A stretch of 31,571 nucleotides of DNA from Lobulomyces angularis (Eukaryota > Chytridiomycota > Chytridiomycetes > Lobulomycetales > Lobulomycetaceae): positions 3,871 through 35,441 of the forward strand of contig JADHYX010000214.1 in assembly GCA_027604685.1 (NCBI GenBank), in the 5' to 3' direction. The translations under genes were made by a program, and so were the position numbers. The notes under the pieces were generated by a model, which had not been told where the DNA came from, searched no databases, and saw nothing but the letters and a program-made list of their open reading frames with translations. Positions 1 to 10,422 of this stretch are shown in pieces. Positions within the stretch are counted from its first letter, which is position 1; every line of letters begins with the position of its first letter.

Positions 1-79
1 AAAAGAAAAAATTATTAACAAAAAGTATTATATAACTATTATTATTATTCTGTATTTTTATTTTGTTTCAATTTTTTTT

Positions 80-1212
80 TTATATTAGTGGGAAATCAGG
101 ATTTCCTGGAGGATTAAAACCACTTCCAGAATGGCAACTAGAAAAAAAGAAGATAAATGCAAAATATATATATATTGATTACACTAGGTTGTTTATAGTT
201 TTCAGGTAACTTTTGAACTGGTCAAATTGGACCTCATTGTCAATACCAATAACATTTTTAATTAACGGGGAAATTTGATGGCTATTTGGTGCACTTAAAA
301 TGTATGTGGAAAATTTTTTGAAGCATCTTAAAAAAAAAAAAAGAATTTGCTGGCTAAGATGAAATCGTGTTCTTACGAATCGCAGATGGCTCTAGACATT
401 GCCCATGCACAAGATTCATTGCAGTAACCGAAAACTTTTGAAACCGATATCCCTTTTATCCACATCTTTTGTAAATTCTGAAAATAATAAATAAAAAAAA
501 AAAAAAAAGAAATTTATTAATTTCCAACTTTTTTGTTTTCTTTTTTTTTTATTGTTTTTTTTATTAAACTTTACATCAAAAAATCTTGCTGCACAATATA
601 CTCCATCTTGAGTCAATTCCATTTTACAAATTTGGCTGGAACCACCCTGTTTTTCCAACCTGTAGTTTTGAAAAAAGGACCTTGTCAAACCCGTCAAAGT
701 TCCATTGTCCACATAGATTTCATTTTCATTAGGACACTACAAAAAAAAAAAATGAATGTTGCAAAATGGTAAATGAACAAAAAAAAAATTAAAATTAAAA
801 TTTTTACCACTTCAATTAAAGGCCTCTGCCAGTTGTAACTAATTTTAGCACAGTCATTTAAATTGCAAAGGGGCCATATCCAGTTCTGTAAGGATCGCAT
901 GTTGTTTTCGCTGTAATCAATTCTTCCAGGAAAATAACAATAGCTTTGGTAGAGCTGAAATACTTCCTTCAAAGCGTCTTGACAAGTAGGTGTAGAAGGG
1001 TTTGAATTTTGACGAATTTCCTTTAAGCTGATTAAACCCATCGTAGCAGTTCTCGATGCCATTTTTAAACTGCCTTGACTATTGCCTAAATAGTCCAATA
1101 CTTCTTGCAGGTCCGATTGGTCTTGAGTTAGAGTAATTCCTTGAGAATTTCCTGTTTTTGTTAGCAGCACAATGCTGAGAATTATTGAATTAAGATTCTT
1201 AAAAAACTTCAT
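80..1212 (-). CDS. Secreted cysteine-rich protein, unknown function
   Basis: Five exons: 1212-808, 736-575, 477-377, 326-183, 137-80. They give 289 residues, and all phases close. The N-terminus (MKFFKNLNSIILSIVLLTKTGNS) is a typical signal peptide, followed by a predicted secreted chain with 12 cysteines and no second membrane segment. Cys-containing landmarks are STPTCQDALKEV, PLCNLNDCAK, GYCNESCAW and AICDSCFKKF; the chain ends in a Gly/Pro-rich stretch (GSGFNPPGNPDF). The TAA at 375-373 is not the end: a canonical donor (gtaaga) at 376 removes it, and the next exon continues an open, non-repetitive frame. I do not recognise the family. An even number of cysteines in a secreted protein suggests disulfides, and a surface or effector-like role is possible but is inference only. 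The next gene upstream on the same strand is a membrane receptor-like protein about 0.7 kb away. Confidence 0.8.
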
Positions 1213-1922
1213 TTCAGATTTTTTTTTTTCTTTAAAGATTTGATGAATAGAATTTTTATATGTAAATGTTATTATAAATAATAATTTTTTATTTTTTTTT
1301 AATTATGTTCTTTTATTTTTTATAATATATCTGATACTCTTGTTTGGTAAAAAAAAAATAAATAAAGTGATTGGTTATCTAAATGATTTTTTTTTTAAAA
1401 AAAAAAATTTTGCTCTGTATTTTTAAGAAAATCAAGATCTTCGGATTGTTTTTTGTTTATTTTCTTTTTAATTTTTTTTTTTGTAAATCAATTATAGTAG
1501 AGATTAAGAATAATTACTAAAAACGAAATAAAATGTTATCAACATTCTGCAATGTTGAATTAAACTAGATGTTAGCAATAAATTTTGGAAGATAAACAGT
1601 TTAAACTTATTATTTAAATTATTTCGGTTATTTTTTTTTTTTTTTTTTTAATACAAAATTTTTAAATTCGTTCATATTATGAAGTGAAAGAAGGTAGAAA
1701 AAAAAAAAAAACTTAAATTTAGTAAAAATGAGAAACTAACCTTTTCTTTTACGCTTTACAAGCTTTAAATAATGGTGTTTTTTAATTTTATTACAAACCA
1801 GTTTTATTTTTTTTTTATTTTTTTGAAAATGTTTAATGACAATTTTTTTTTTTTTTTATCCAACTAGTACTTACGAGTTTTTTTTTTTTTTAACTAAATA
1901 TTACAGCAAAAACAAAACTTTT
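1213..1922. other. Intergenic spacer, AT-rich
   Basis: This is 710 bases between two minus-strand genes, dominated by A and T runs. No coding exon, tRNA or strong hairpin was seen. It should hold the promoter of the secreted Cys-rich gene and the 3' end of the SH3 gene. Confidence 0.6.
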
Positions 1923-3456
1923 TTATACTTTAACTACACATGATACAGGAAGCATTCCTCGTTTCTGAGTAGTTGTATTAAATCCTAATGCCCAACTAAA
2001 AAATTTATAATTTTTTTTTTGTTAAATCAGAATCAAAATTTATCTTGAAGTTAAGTTTTTTTACCCATCTTTGTAAATTTTTTCCACATGAATAAGATTT
2101 CCTAGTTTTGAGAAAACGAAAATTTTAAATATATTTTGAAAAACAATAAAAAAAAAAAGAGGTTCAAGTACCTATTTCTAATTCCAATTCATCAGTTGAT
2201 GAAGGATAATAACTATTAAAAACTCTGTAGATGGTAAATCTGATATAAAAACATAAAATTATATAAAAAAACAAAAATACAAGAAAACTTTGCAAAAAAT
2301 TACCTGGATAACAACATTTGTCTTCCAACCTCCATTGGATCTTCTCTATCTCTATAAGGTTTTCGAGACTCCTTTCTTGTGAGTACCTTTTGAGGAAAAG
2401 TTGGTAAATAGGTTTCCTCGTATATTACATCTACATCATCTAACACTAAAAAATTTGTACCCTTTTCAATTTTTTTTCCTTTGAAAAACCTTATGGAAAA
2501 GTAGGTTGTTAGAGTCACAAAAAATAAAACTGAGCTAATAATTGCTAAAAAATGATTCCAGTTCAATTTAACATCTTCTTTGAAAAAAACGATAGGTTCA
2601 TTTTTTTTCGAATCGTTCACGGTGGTATTTTTAACACTAGTAATGGATTTTTGAATCCCAACATTATTGACTTCCTCAAATACTTCATCACCTTCATATG
2701 TTTGAAATGATAGGTTATCAATAAATGATTGAGTAAAGTTATTATTGTTATTTCCGAGGACAAAGTCAAAGTTTTGTGTGGAATAAAAATGCACTGTTAA
2801 TCTAACAGAATCCGCATTATTCGGGATTTCTAAGAGTAATTGTTGAAACTTGAACCCAAATTTATCTGCACTTTTCCTTGATTTTATTTCAGCTCCCTCG
2901 CCAACCTTGCTGTCTTTGTCCAAAAAATAAACTTCCAAAGAAACGAAGTCTTTCCCATTAAAAGAGTTCGTAATCCAACCAGTTAAATTTAGGTATCTTG
3001 AAAACTGGTCTAAAACGATATTCTGGTAAATTTTTGAATCATTTTTTCCAGAAAATAAATGTTTTCCAAATTCTTCATTTTTTGCATTACTTAAAAGCGA
3101 AAAAGTATTTCTAAACTAGAAAATATTAAGTTACTTTTTTTACAACCGAAAAAAAATAAAAGTTTTTCTATTTTTTTTATAGCTATTAATCATTACATCA
3201 GTGTATAGTGGAGTAACAACTGTTCCGCATTCAACTGTCCAACCTTTTTTTTTTTTACAGGTCATAAGTTAGTTTTTATTTTGAAAAATATTATATTAAA
3301 TTTACACAGATAATTAAAACAAAAAAAAAAAAAAAAATATTAAGCTTTTTTACCTTCAATTCCTCGTTCTGCATCTCCATTTAGTAATAAATTTTGCGAC
3401 CATAATGACCAAACGTTAATTATTAATAAAGAGTTGTAGAATATTAATTGTTTCAT
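1923..3456 (-). CDS. Single-pass membrane protein: lectin-like ectodomain plus cytoplasmic SH3 domain
   Basis: Six exons: 3456-3354, 3243-3197, 3115-2304, 2239-2172, 2101-2065, 1995-1923. They give 379 residues. A signal peptide (MKQLIFYNSLLIINVWSLWS) is followed by NLLLNGDAERGIEGWTVE, the usual opening of galactose-binding-like/carbohydrate-binding beta-sandwich domains. The ectodomain contains several N-glycosylation sequons and a poly-Asn loop. A membrane helix lies near residues 238-258 (LAIISSVLFFVTLTTYFSI), then a basic cytoplasmic stretch. The last 59 residues, spread over three small exons, are an SH3 domain: DELELEIGNLIHV, KDGWALGFN and the closing GMLPVSCVVKV. By architecture it looks like a type I surface receptor or wall sensor that passes an external sugar signal to proline-rich partners. 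The architecture is seen in the sequence; the ligand and pathway are inference. Confidence 0.85.
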
Positions 3457-3827
3457 TTTTTATTTTTAATTTTGAATTTTCTTTAATTGAAAAAAAAAAA
3501 AAAAATTAAAAATAGAATCTTTATCTGTCAAAAAATCGGTGTTTTAATAAAAAAAACGCGATTTTGTAAAAAAAGCTAGTTTTGGTTTTAGCACTAATAT
3601 AAAAAAAAAATTTTGAAATTTGAAGCAACAATTTAAATTTAATTGACACTGATTATTGAATACATTTGAAAAAAAAAAACGAAGAATTGATTTTAAAATG
3701 ATAAAAATAAAATTTTTCTTTGGTAAAACTTAGTCTAAATTTTTTAGTAGTGCTTTATAAAAATTAAAAAAAAAAAATAATTACATATAATATAAATTTC
3801 AAAAATAATAAATAATTCAAAAAAATT
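3457..3827. other. Intergenic spacer, AT-rich
   Basis: This is 371 bases between two minus-strand genes. It is A/T homopolymer-rich, with no exon or structured element found. It should contain the promoter of the SH3 membrane protein. Confidence 0.6.
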
Positions 3828-6129
3828 TTAGCCTAATTGTTTTAGACCATACGAATCCATAAACTTGGGACATTGATCATTAAAAATTTTAACTATCGTG
3901 GAGTTGGGACTTAATTCAGTTTTATTTTTTTTAAATTTAAACATTCTGTTCCACCAGTGAATTCCAACACTTTTATGGTAAATGTATTTTAGTAAATTGC
4001 AATTTTCCCACCAATCTTTCAATAAGAGGTTTGACTGCGAATAGTGAACTAATTTAAATAGAATTTTTAATAAAAACATATATAATATTTGGTATTGTTT
4101 AAACCTGGATAAAATCTAATTCTACTTGCTGTAACAATTGAGGAACAATAAGGTCTAGAAGAAAAATACAATTACAATTAAAACAATAATTTACATTAAT
4201 ATTTATACCGGGTAACTTGGGAACCATATTTTTTTAAATATTCAATATTGGATTCAATTTCCGCTTCCCTTTCTGGAGAATGTCTTTTGACATTTCTTCC
4301 TTTTGGTTTAAAATTTTCAAATACTTCCATTTTTGCTGTCGCTAAGGAATTCCATGAACAGTCTCTAATCATTGCTCTTGATAAACATAATGGACCGTTG
4401 TTTCCCCTAAAAAATTTGTTGTGATCATAAGTACGCATTTAATTTAACAACAATAAAAAAAGTACTGAAGAATTTTTAAGGAAATCGAGGGGAGAAATTG
4501 TTATTTTTCAAGTAAATATTTACCAATTATATCCATTCCAATTGTTTACAAAAATTTCCATAGCAGACCAAATGTAAGGATCCTTTGGAGGAAAACTAAG
4601 TACTGCATTATTAATCCTTGTTCCATCTTCCCTGGCAACCAATCTGATGTGTTTTAAATCTTTAAATGAGTTTAAACTAATAATGTCCATATCCATATAA
4701 ACTCCCCCATTTTTCCATATCAAAGCTAGCCTAAAAAAAAATATTATTAATTATTAAATTTACAAAATTGCTTTATACTATACCTAAATGCATTCCCTAA
4801 ATTTTGAAATTGCCAATCACTATTCAGATATTCTTTATTGTTGTACCAAGCTTGTAAGGGAGTATTGTAAAATTTTTCTGCAAAATTTAAAGGTAAAATC
4901 CTTAATCTATAATTAAACTTGATTCTATCTAACCACACTGCGGCTTTTTTATTAAAATCATCTGTATTTCTAACGTAAATTTTGATGTAGTGGTCTTTAT
5001 TATGCATTGCGGCTGATTCTACTGCACTGAATTCATTTATATAATTTTTTGATATGTTACTTCAATTTATATAGTTTTATATACCATAAATACGCGACTG
5101 TGTCAAAAGTGGGATTGTAATTAAAAAAATTTATAACTTTCGGCACATTTATTGGTGAAGATATTTCCTTGCTTAAAATTTCTTCCGACTTTTCAGATAC
5201 ATTATATACCTTCGTTTTTAAAAAATATGAGAAATTAAGTTAGTAGCCCTATTTATTTACAGTAACTTACTGCATTTGCAAATGATCTAATGGTCATACC
5301 ATTGAAATTAAATGATTCTCCATCTCCGTTAGAAAAGTTAAAAGGTATTTTTCTAGATTGGGCATGAAAATTTCTACACGTATTTTCTGGAGATAATTCT
5401 TCAACTTTTTCTTCCTCTTTTTTATCTTGCACTTCTTCAGCGACTTTTTCTTCTGATATTTTTTCTTCAGATTCTTTTACTGGTATATTTTCTTGATTAA
5501 TTTCTTCGGTATTTTCTATTGTAATAATTTTATTTTCTGCAGTTTGCGCTTGGTTATTAACTTTTTCTTCGTTATTGCTGCTCGCCTCTGCCCTTAGCGT
5601 TTCATTTCTCCGTGCTTCTTCCTCTTCTAAAAGTTTTAGTTCCTTTAATTCTTTTTCTAATTTAATTTTTTCCAAATAAGCATTCGATTTCCACAATTTA
5701 AATCGTTTATTTTCCGTTGTATCCATATCTAATGGGGTTGAATTTTTTTTTCCAAAAATTTGAAATTTATCGTTCACTTTTAAATTCATATCTAACTTTT
5801 CTGAATCAAATTTAACATTTCGAAAATCTTTTTTATTCACATCATAACCCAAGTAATCTAACTTTTTCGATTTTATTGAATCAACCAGCTGCAATTTATA
5901 TTCTTCCAGTTTCGCGGAGGATTCCTCGCTGGTAACATCGTTTGAGAAATAGACATTCTGAGCATTTTTTTCATAGCGAGAAAATAAGGTATTGCCCAAA
6001 AGGGTAAAAGCTTGAAAGATACATACAAAAAACAAAAATGGTCCAATTAACTATAGAAAATAAAAAAAAAAAGTAGATTAGTAAACGATTAATTTTTTAG
6101 TATCTTACCTTAGTTTTATTAGCAATCAT
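3828..6129 (-). CDS. Golgi-type glycosyltransferase, GT32 (DXD sugar-binding family)
   Basis: Eight exons: 6129-6109, 6050-5271, 5209-5085, 5026-4784, 4730-4524, 4406-4209, 4154-4105, 4048-3828. They give 614 residues. A short cytoplasmic N-terminus precedes an anchor (LIGPFLFFVCIFQAFTLLG) of the type II Golgi kind. A long, highly charged stem follows, with a Lys/Glu-rich coiled-coil-like region around residues 110-220. The catalytic region begins near PKVINFFNY and carries RLALIWKNGGVYMDMD, with the metal/nucleotide-sugar DXD motif (DMD) at 403-405. NNAVLSF, WGNNGPLCLSRAM and a C-terminal GIHWWNRMF block follow, in the order seen in alpha-1,4-glycosyltransferases of family GT32 (A4GALT-like; yeast Och1 and Sur1 are distant members). 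It probably adds a hexose or HexNAc to glycoproteins or glycolipids in the Golgi; donor and acceptor cannot be read from sequence. The gene is divergent from the repeat protein to its right. Confidence 0.88.
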
Positions 6130-6244
6130 CTGAAAATTATTAAAAATGCGGAAGTTTAAAAGTAATTGCAGTAAAAAAATTGTATTAGAACACCGCATTA
6201 TTGTCGGAGTGTAAAATAATTTTCATTTGCTGCAAAAAACAGTC
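6130..6244. promoter_or_regulatory. Divergent spacer between the glycosyltransferase and repeat-protein genes
   Basis: These 115 bases separate the glycosyltransferase start (minus strand) from the leader of the repeat-protein gene (plus strand). Both promoters must overlap here. No clear TATA box or motif was assigned. Confidence 0.35.
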
Positions 6245-6364
6245 ATGAAGTTAGCGCCTAAACCTAGGGACTCCGATAAACAAAATTATAAGTTCAACAC
6301 TATAACAGCTTTAAGGAATCATAACATTAAAGGCTACATCCCGGCGGAGCCTCTTGAGCCATAA
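6245..6364 (+). CDS. Small ORF, possible upstream ORF in the leader of the repeat-protein gene
   Basis: This is a 39-codon ORF (starting MKLAPKPRDSDK and ending AEPLEP) with a tandem TAA TAG stop. It stands out because the surrounding 150 bases are much richer in GC than the spacers and lack homopolymers. A T-rich acceptor (ttgttgtag) lies just before the main ATG at 6484, and a GT in the stretch just after the ORF could serve as donor, which suggests an intron in the 5' leader and makes this an upstream ORF. The stop codon lies in the loop of a hairpin (GAGCC 6356-6360, GGCTC 6367-6371). The peptide matches no family I know. It could instead be an unrelated short transcript or non-coding RNA. 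Confidence 0.3.
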   Translation: MKLAPKPRDSDKQNYKFNTITALRNHNIKGYIPAEPLEP

Positions 6365-6483
6365 TAGGCTCTGAAAAGCTTAGTGGCTGCGATCTAAAAA
6401 AAAATTTTTGTTCTGGAAACAACTCAAATCTTTTTTTTTTTTTTTAAATTTATCAATTCTTTTTTTTTGTTGTAGTCCAAATT

Positions 6484-8616
6484 ATGTTAACAAATCCTAA
6501 TAACCAGGATTCAGATTCTAAGCAAATTGCAAACGCGAGTAATACGCAAAGTTTAACAGTTAATAACAAGGCAGTAGACAACAATGTATTTCTCAAATAC
6601 TTTTTTTTTTGTTCCATTTTTTATTTTCTTTTAAAGTTTACTTAAAATCAATAACTCCTTTATATATTTTAGGAAGTTATTGATTCATTAAATAGTCTAA
6701 AGCAAATATCGTTGCAAGCATTAAATTCTGTGGTGCAACGTTTGGTGGAAGAAGAAGTTGCAAGGGAAGCTACAGTAGAGGACATTCCTCCTTCACCAAC
6801 TTCACCAAGTTCACCATCCTCAACGCACAGTGCATCCAACTCCAATTCAAAGTTATCAAAGCGAACTTCATTTACGAAGCCTTTAACGGACTTTCTCTCA
6901 ATAAAACAAAATAACGATAAATCTCTTCATAGTAAAAGCGCTGAAAATTTTTCCACCAACATAATTGAAATTGAAGAACAAGATAAAGTTTCTTTTGCTG
7001 ATATGCTTCATAATTCCGCTGGTGCATCATCGTTGAACTCTGATGTATTATCAAGAGAGGTAGTGCAAAGTTTACCAGAAAAATTGAAGGAATTTGAACA
7101 TAATAGAAGAGTATCAATAGGTGTTACAAATAAGTCCCTCGACAACAAGTATTTAATTTGTACCATCTTATATCTTTTTTTCTCTAATATTATTTTTTTT
7201 CATTTTTAACAGTTCCCAATCTGAAGTTAAAATTAAATTAGAACTAGCTGAAAATAAATTTGAAACTGACCATAATCTAGCATTGGCACTTGCTGCTTTA
7301 TGTAATGGTTTATATCAAATTCTGGAAACAGATGCATTGCCATCAAATTCTGAAAGCTACCAAAGTATCAGCAGTAATCAGAATACTCCATGCGAACACA
7401 CTAACTCAGTTCAGGACGTTCTCTCGAACAATATTGTGGTGGTTGATGGGAATAGCCCTTCTAATACTTCACCACTAGAAAATAATGCTATAAATTTGGT
7501 TCATCAAGAGAACATTATAACTCAATTGCAAAATGTACAGGCACAACGCCCTGACTTAAATAATTCTTCACAAGATCAGCGTAGTCTATGGAGTGAGACG
7601 GATAGACTAATGATTGTTATTCAAGAAATTTGCAAAAAGAAGCACTTATCAAAAGATTTACCATCTTATGAAGATGTTGTGAAGGATTCAAAAAATAATG
7701 AAAAAGTTTCCCTTTGTTCTGAGAAGGAAAAATCCGAAGTTAATGAAAGATCACTGGAAAATGTTTTAGTTGCTATTGATAGAGTTCAACGATTAGCACC
7801 AAGAGCCTTTGGCCAGGATGTTTTAATGTCCGAAAATTTCAAAAAAAAAATTAACCAAGCCGAAATTTTAAATTTATTAGATAGATTATTGAAAAATAAT
7901 GAACAATTTAACGGTCAACGAGCATTCGTTGACAGCGAGAGTAAATTTTCCAAGTTAAATGTGTTAGTCGATCTAATAACTGCGTCACATAAAAGAAGTT
8001 TGATGGATCAAAAAGCAACCTTATCTGATGGAAACGCAAAAATGATGGAAATTGGTAGAATTACCAAAGTAATTGATATACAATCTAAAAGAAGATTTAA
8101 GGATCAGGTACATCACTTGAAAAAAAAAAAAAGTAAATTTCTAATAGATTGTTTTATAATGTAGGATTGGGTCAGTCCTGAACAGAAATTAATCATGGAC
8201 TTAAATAAATTGCAACAGGAGTTGGAAAAAATAAGTTCAAAAAAACTAAATAACCAGCGATTTGAGCTCAGTGATGGTAAAGTAAAACAATTCTACATTG
8301 GTGGGGTTTTGAAGCAAATGGATAAGCTGCAATCAAGAAAATTGAATAATCAGTGTGCCATGTCTAGTGGACAAAAACAAGAACAGAAATTTGAGGATAT
8401 TGAAAAGTTATTAGACAAACTTAATAAACCAAGCTTAAAGGTTGATCAGAGAGCTTCAATAAATTCCAGGGACGAAATAGATAAATTAATGGACAAATTA
8501 ACCAAACCAGTTCTTGTTAAGGATCAAAGGTTACTAACTTTATTTCACCACAAAATTAATTTTTTTTTTTTAGAGCTTGTATTAATGACCGCTCCAAATC
8601 TCCAATATTAAAATAA
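6484..8616 (+). CDS. Repeat protein with tandem 31-32 residue helical units, unknown function
   Basis: Five exons: 6484-6585, 6673-7148, 7213-8107, 8165-8529, 8574-8616. They give 626 residues. The N-terminal third is low in complexity and probably disordered, with a Ser/Pro-rich segment (IPPSPTSPSSPSS). The C-terminal part, from about residue 425, is built of units that end in a short Gln motif: FNGQR, LMDQK, FKDQD, LNNQR, LNNQC, KVDQR, VKDQR. Spacings between successive motif Gln residues are 34, 31, 32, 31, 32, 32 and 26. Each unit reads roughly as Gln-Arg, hydrophobic-Ser-Asp-Gly, then an amphipathic helix such as EIDKLMDKLTKP. There is no signal peptide, membrane segment or catalytic motif. 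A scaffold or cytoskeletal adaptor is a guess. The ATG chosen is the first in the frame after the leader acceptor. The gene converges on the glutaredoxin gene. Confidence 0.8.
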
Positions 8617-8908
8617 GAAAAACAGATATTTGTCGTGAGGAATTAACTTGCTGCAATTTATTCTTATAACTGCTTTATTATTATTATTATTATGTTTTTT
8701 CATTTTTACTTGCAATCAAACTCATTTTCTTAAGTAGTCAAATAAGAAAAAAAAATATTTTTTTTTCTTTATGTAATAGATATTTATTTTTGATTAACAT
8801 TACTTTCAATTTTTTTTTTCTCGCATCAAAACATTACTTTACTTTGAAATTGTAAAAAAATAATATGTATAAATAATATCAATGAAAAAAAAGACTAAAC
8901 TTAATAAA
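8617..8908. other. Convergent 3' spacer
   Basis: These 292 AT-rich bases lie between the 3' ends of the convergent repeat-protein and glutaredoxin genes. Both polyadenylation regions must lie here. No further feature was seen. Confidence 0.5.
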
Positions 8909-10422
8909 TCATTCGAAAGTCAACTTATGATTTTTATCAGATTCAATTAATTCTTTAATAATATCCAAACCACCTTGAAATTCTCCTTTGTGATATACTT
9001 GAGGAAATGTTGGCCAGCTAGAAAATTCCTTTAAACCTGAAAAAAAAAAAAATTAAACGAGAATTTATGTTAATTAATTGCGTACCTTGGCGCACATCAT
9101 CATCTTCTAAAATATCGAAGCTTAAAAAAGTAATACAGAAGGTTAAAAAATATGATACCAAAAAAAAAAAAAAAAGAAAAATGGTAATAACAAAAATAAA
9201 AAAAAATTTAATTATGACAATAAAAAACAATCATACGTTTCATATTCTATTCCTTGATCATTAAAAATTTGAACTATTTGCCTTGAAAAACCACATTTTT
9301 GAACTTGTTTATTTCCTTTAATAAAAATAATCGTTTCCTTGGAATTCACTAGTTTCGTTAATTTAGTATTTAAATCATCCTCTTTTGGAGCAATAGTTAA
9401 AAATTCCCCTGAATAAATCATTTCCTTAACGATATCTACTCCTCCAATAAATTCTCCGTTTATGTAAACTTGAGCTGGAAATTAGAAATTAGCAATCAAA
9501 AAATCAATAATCCTAAACAATTTTTTTTTTAATTACGAAATGTTGGCCACTCTGAATACTCCTTTAATCCTTGCCTTACTTTTTCATCACTTAAAATGTT
9601 GAAACTATAAAAAAAAAAAGAAAAAATTTGGTAATCGAAAAACTTCGTGAAAGATATACCTTCCATAACCAAGATCTAATTCATTGAGGGAATTAATTAA
9701 TTCTCTAGAAAATTTACATCGCGGTTCTTGTGGTGTACCTTTTATAAATAGCATCATTGGTTGTGAATTAACCTATATAGGTGGTTAAAATATTATTTTC
9801 TACTGTATTTAAATTGTTACCAATTTCTTTAATTTTTCGTTTAATTTCAACTTTTCTTCTTCTAGCGAAATTTTACCGTCATTATTACTATTTTCTAAAC
9901 TTGGTTTACTAGATGAAGCCCCAATTTTGTCATATTTTTCTATCAATTTTTTTAATTCTTCAACATGGGCACCCTCCAACTTTTCTAATACTTTTTTATC
10001 CTAATTTTAAAAAGTAATCCACACAAAAATATATTTTTTTTCTAACGTACCTTTATTATCAAAAATGTTGGAACAACTTCAATTTCATAAAATTCACTCT
10101 CATCACCAAACTCTTCAGCATCCAACTTTAAAAAAAAAAAAAAAAAATAAGGAAAAAGTAATTAATTGATTTTTTTACAGATAAAAATGTTAAGTTTTTG
10201 TTAATTTTTGAAAGGGCATCAAAAACCTATGTAAAAAATAAAAAGTTAAATTTTATTGTTTGAGTTTTTTTTTGGTTTTTTTGTTTTTTTTGAAACGGTG
10301 TATACCTCATTCATTTGTTTACATTCCTCAGCAAATGAAGCATGAAAGTTAATAGCAAAAATTTTTTGTTTATTATTCAAAATTAAATCATTAAAATCAA
10401 CAGAAGATTGAACTTTGGTCAT
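8909..10422 (-). CDS. Monothiol multidomain glutaredoxin, Grx3/PICOT type (Trx-Grx-Grx)
   Basis: Nine exons: 10422-10306, 10226-10179, 10125-10051, 10000-9821, 9772-9660, 9604-9537, 9474-9237, 9120-9086, 9036-8909. They give 333 residues, close to animal PICOT (about 335). The order is a thioredoxin-like domain (1-105), a first glutaredoxin domain (about 135-230) and a second (about 235-333). The Trx domain has [12 protein letters not shown] with Cys34 and lacks the first Cys of CxxC, as in the family. The second Grx has the canonical CGFS at 261-264 and [10 protein letters not shown]. The first Grx has CKFS (159-162) in place of CGFS. Such proteins bind [2Fe-2S] clusters with glutathione and serve cytosolic and nuclear iron homeostasis together with BolA proteins (family knowledge). 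The start is the only Met upstream of the Trx fold that is in frame and not followed by a stop. Confidence 0.92.

Noticed and set aside
89..207. Plus-strand open stretch with an acceptor-like start and GFPGGLKPLPEW peptide
   Set aside because: It is the antisense of the last two exons of the minus-strand Cys-rich gene, which close in phase; no plus-strand partner exon exists.
373..477. TAA at 373-375 as the end of the Cys-rich secreted gene
   Set aside because: A canonical gtaaga donor overlaps it, and the downstream exons give a coherent protein with two further cysteines.
6240..6400. tRNA or other classical structural RNA in the GC-richer leader
   Set aside because: No cloverleaf could be drawn; the TTCAA-like loop has no matching acceptor or anticodon arm.
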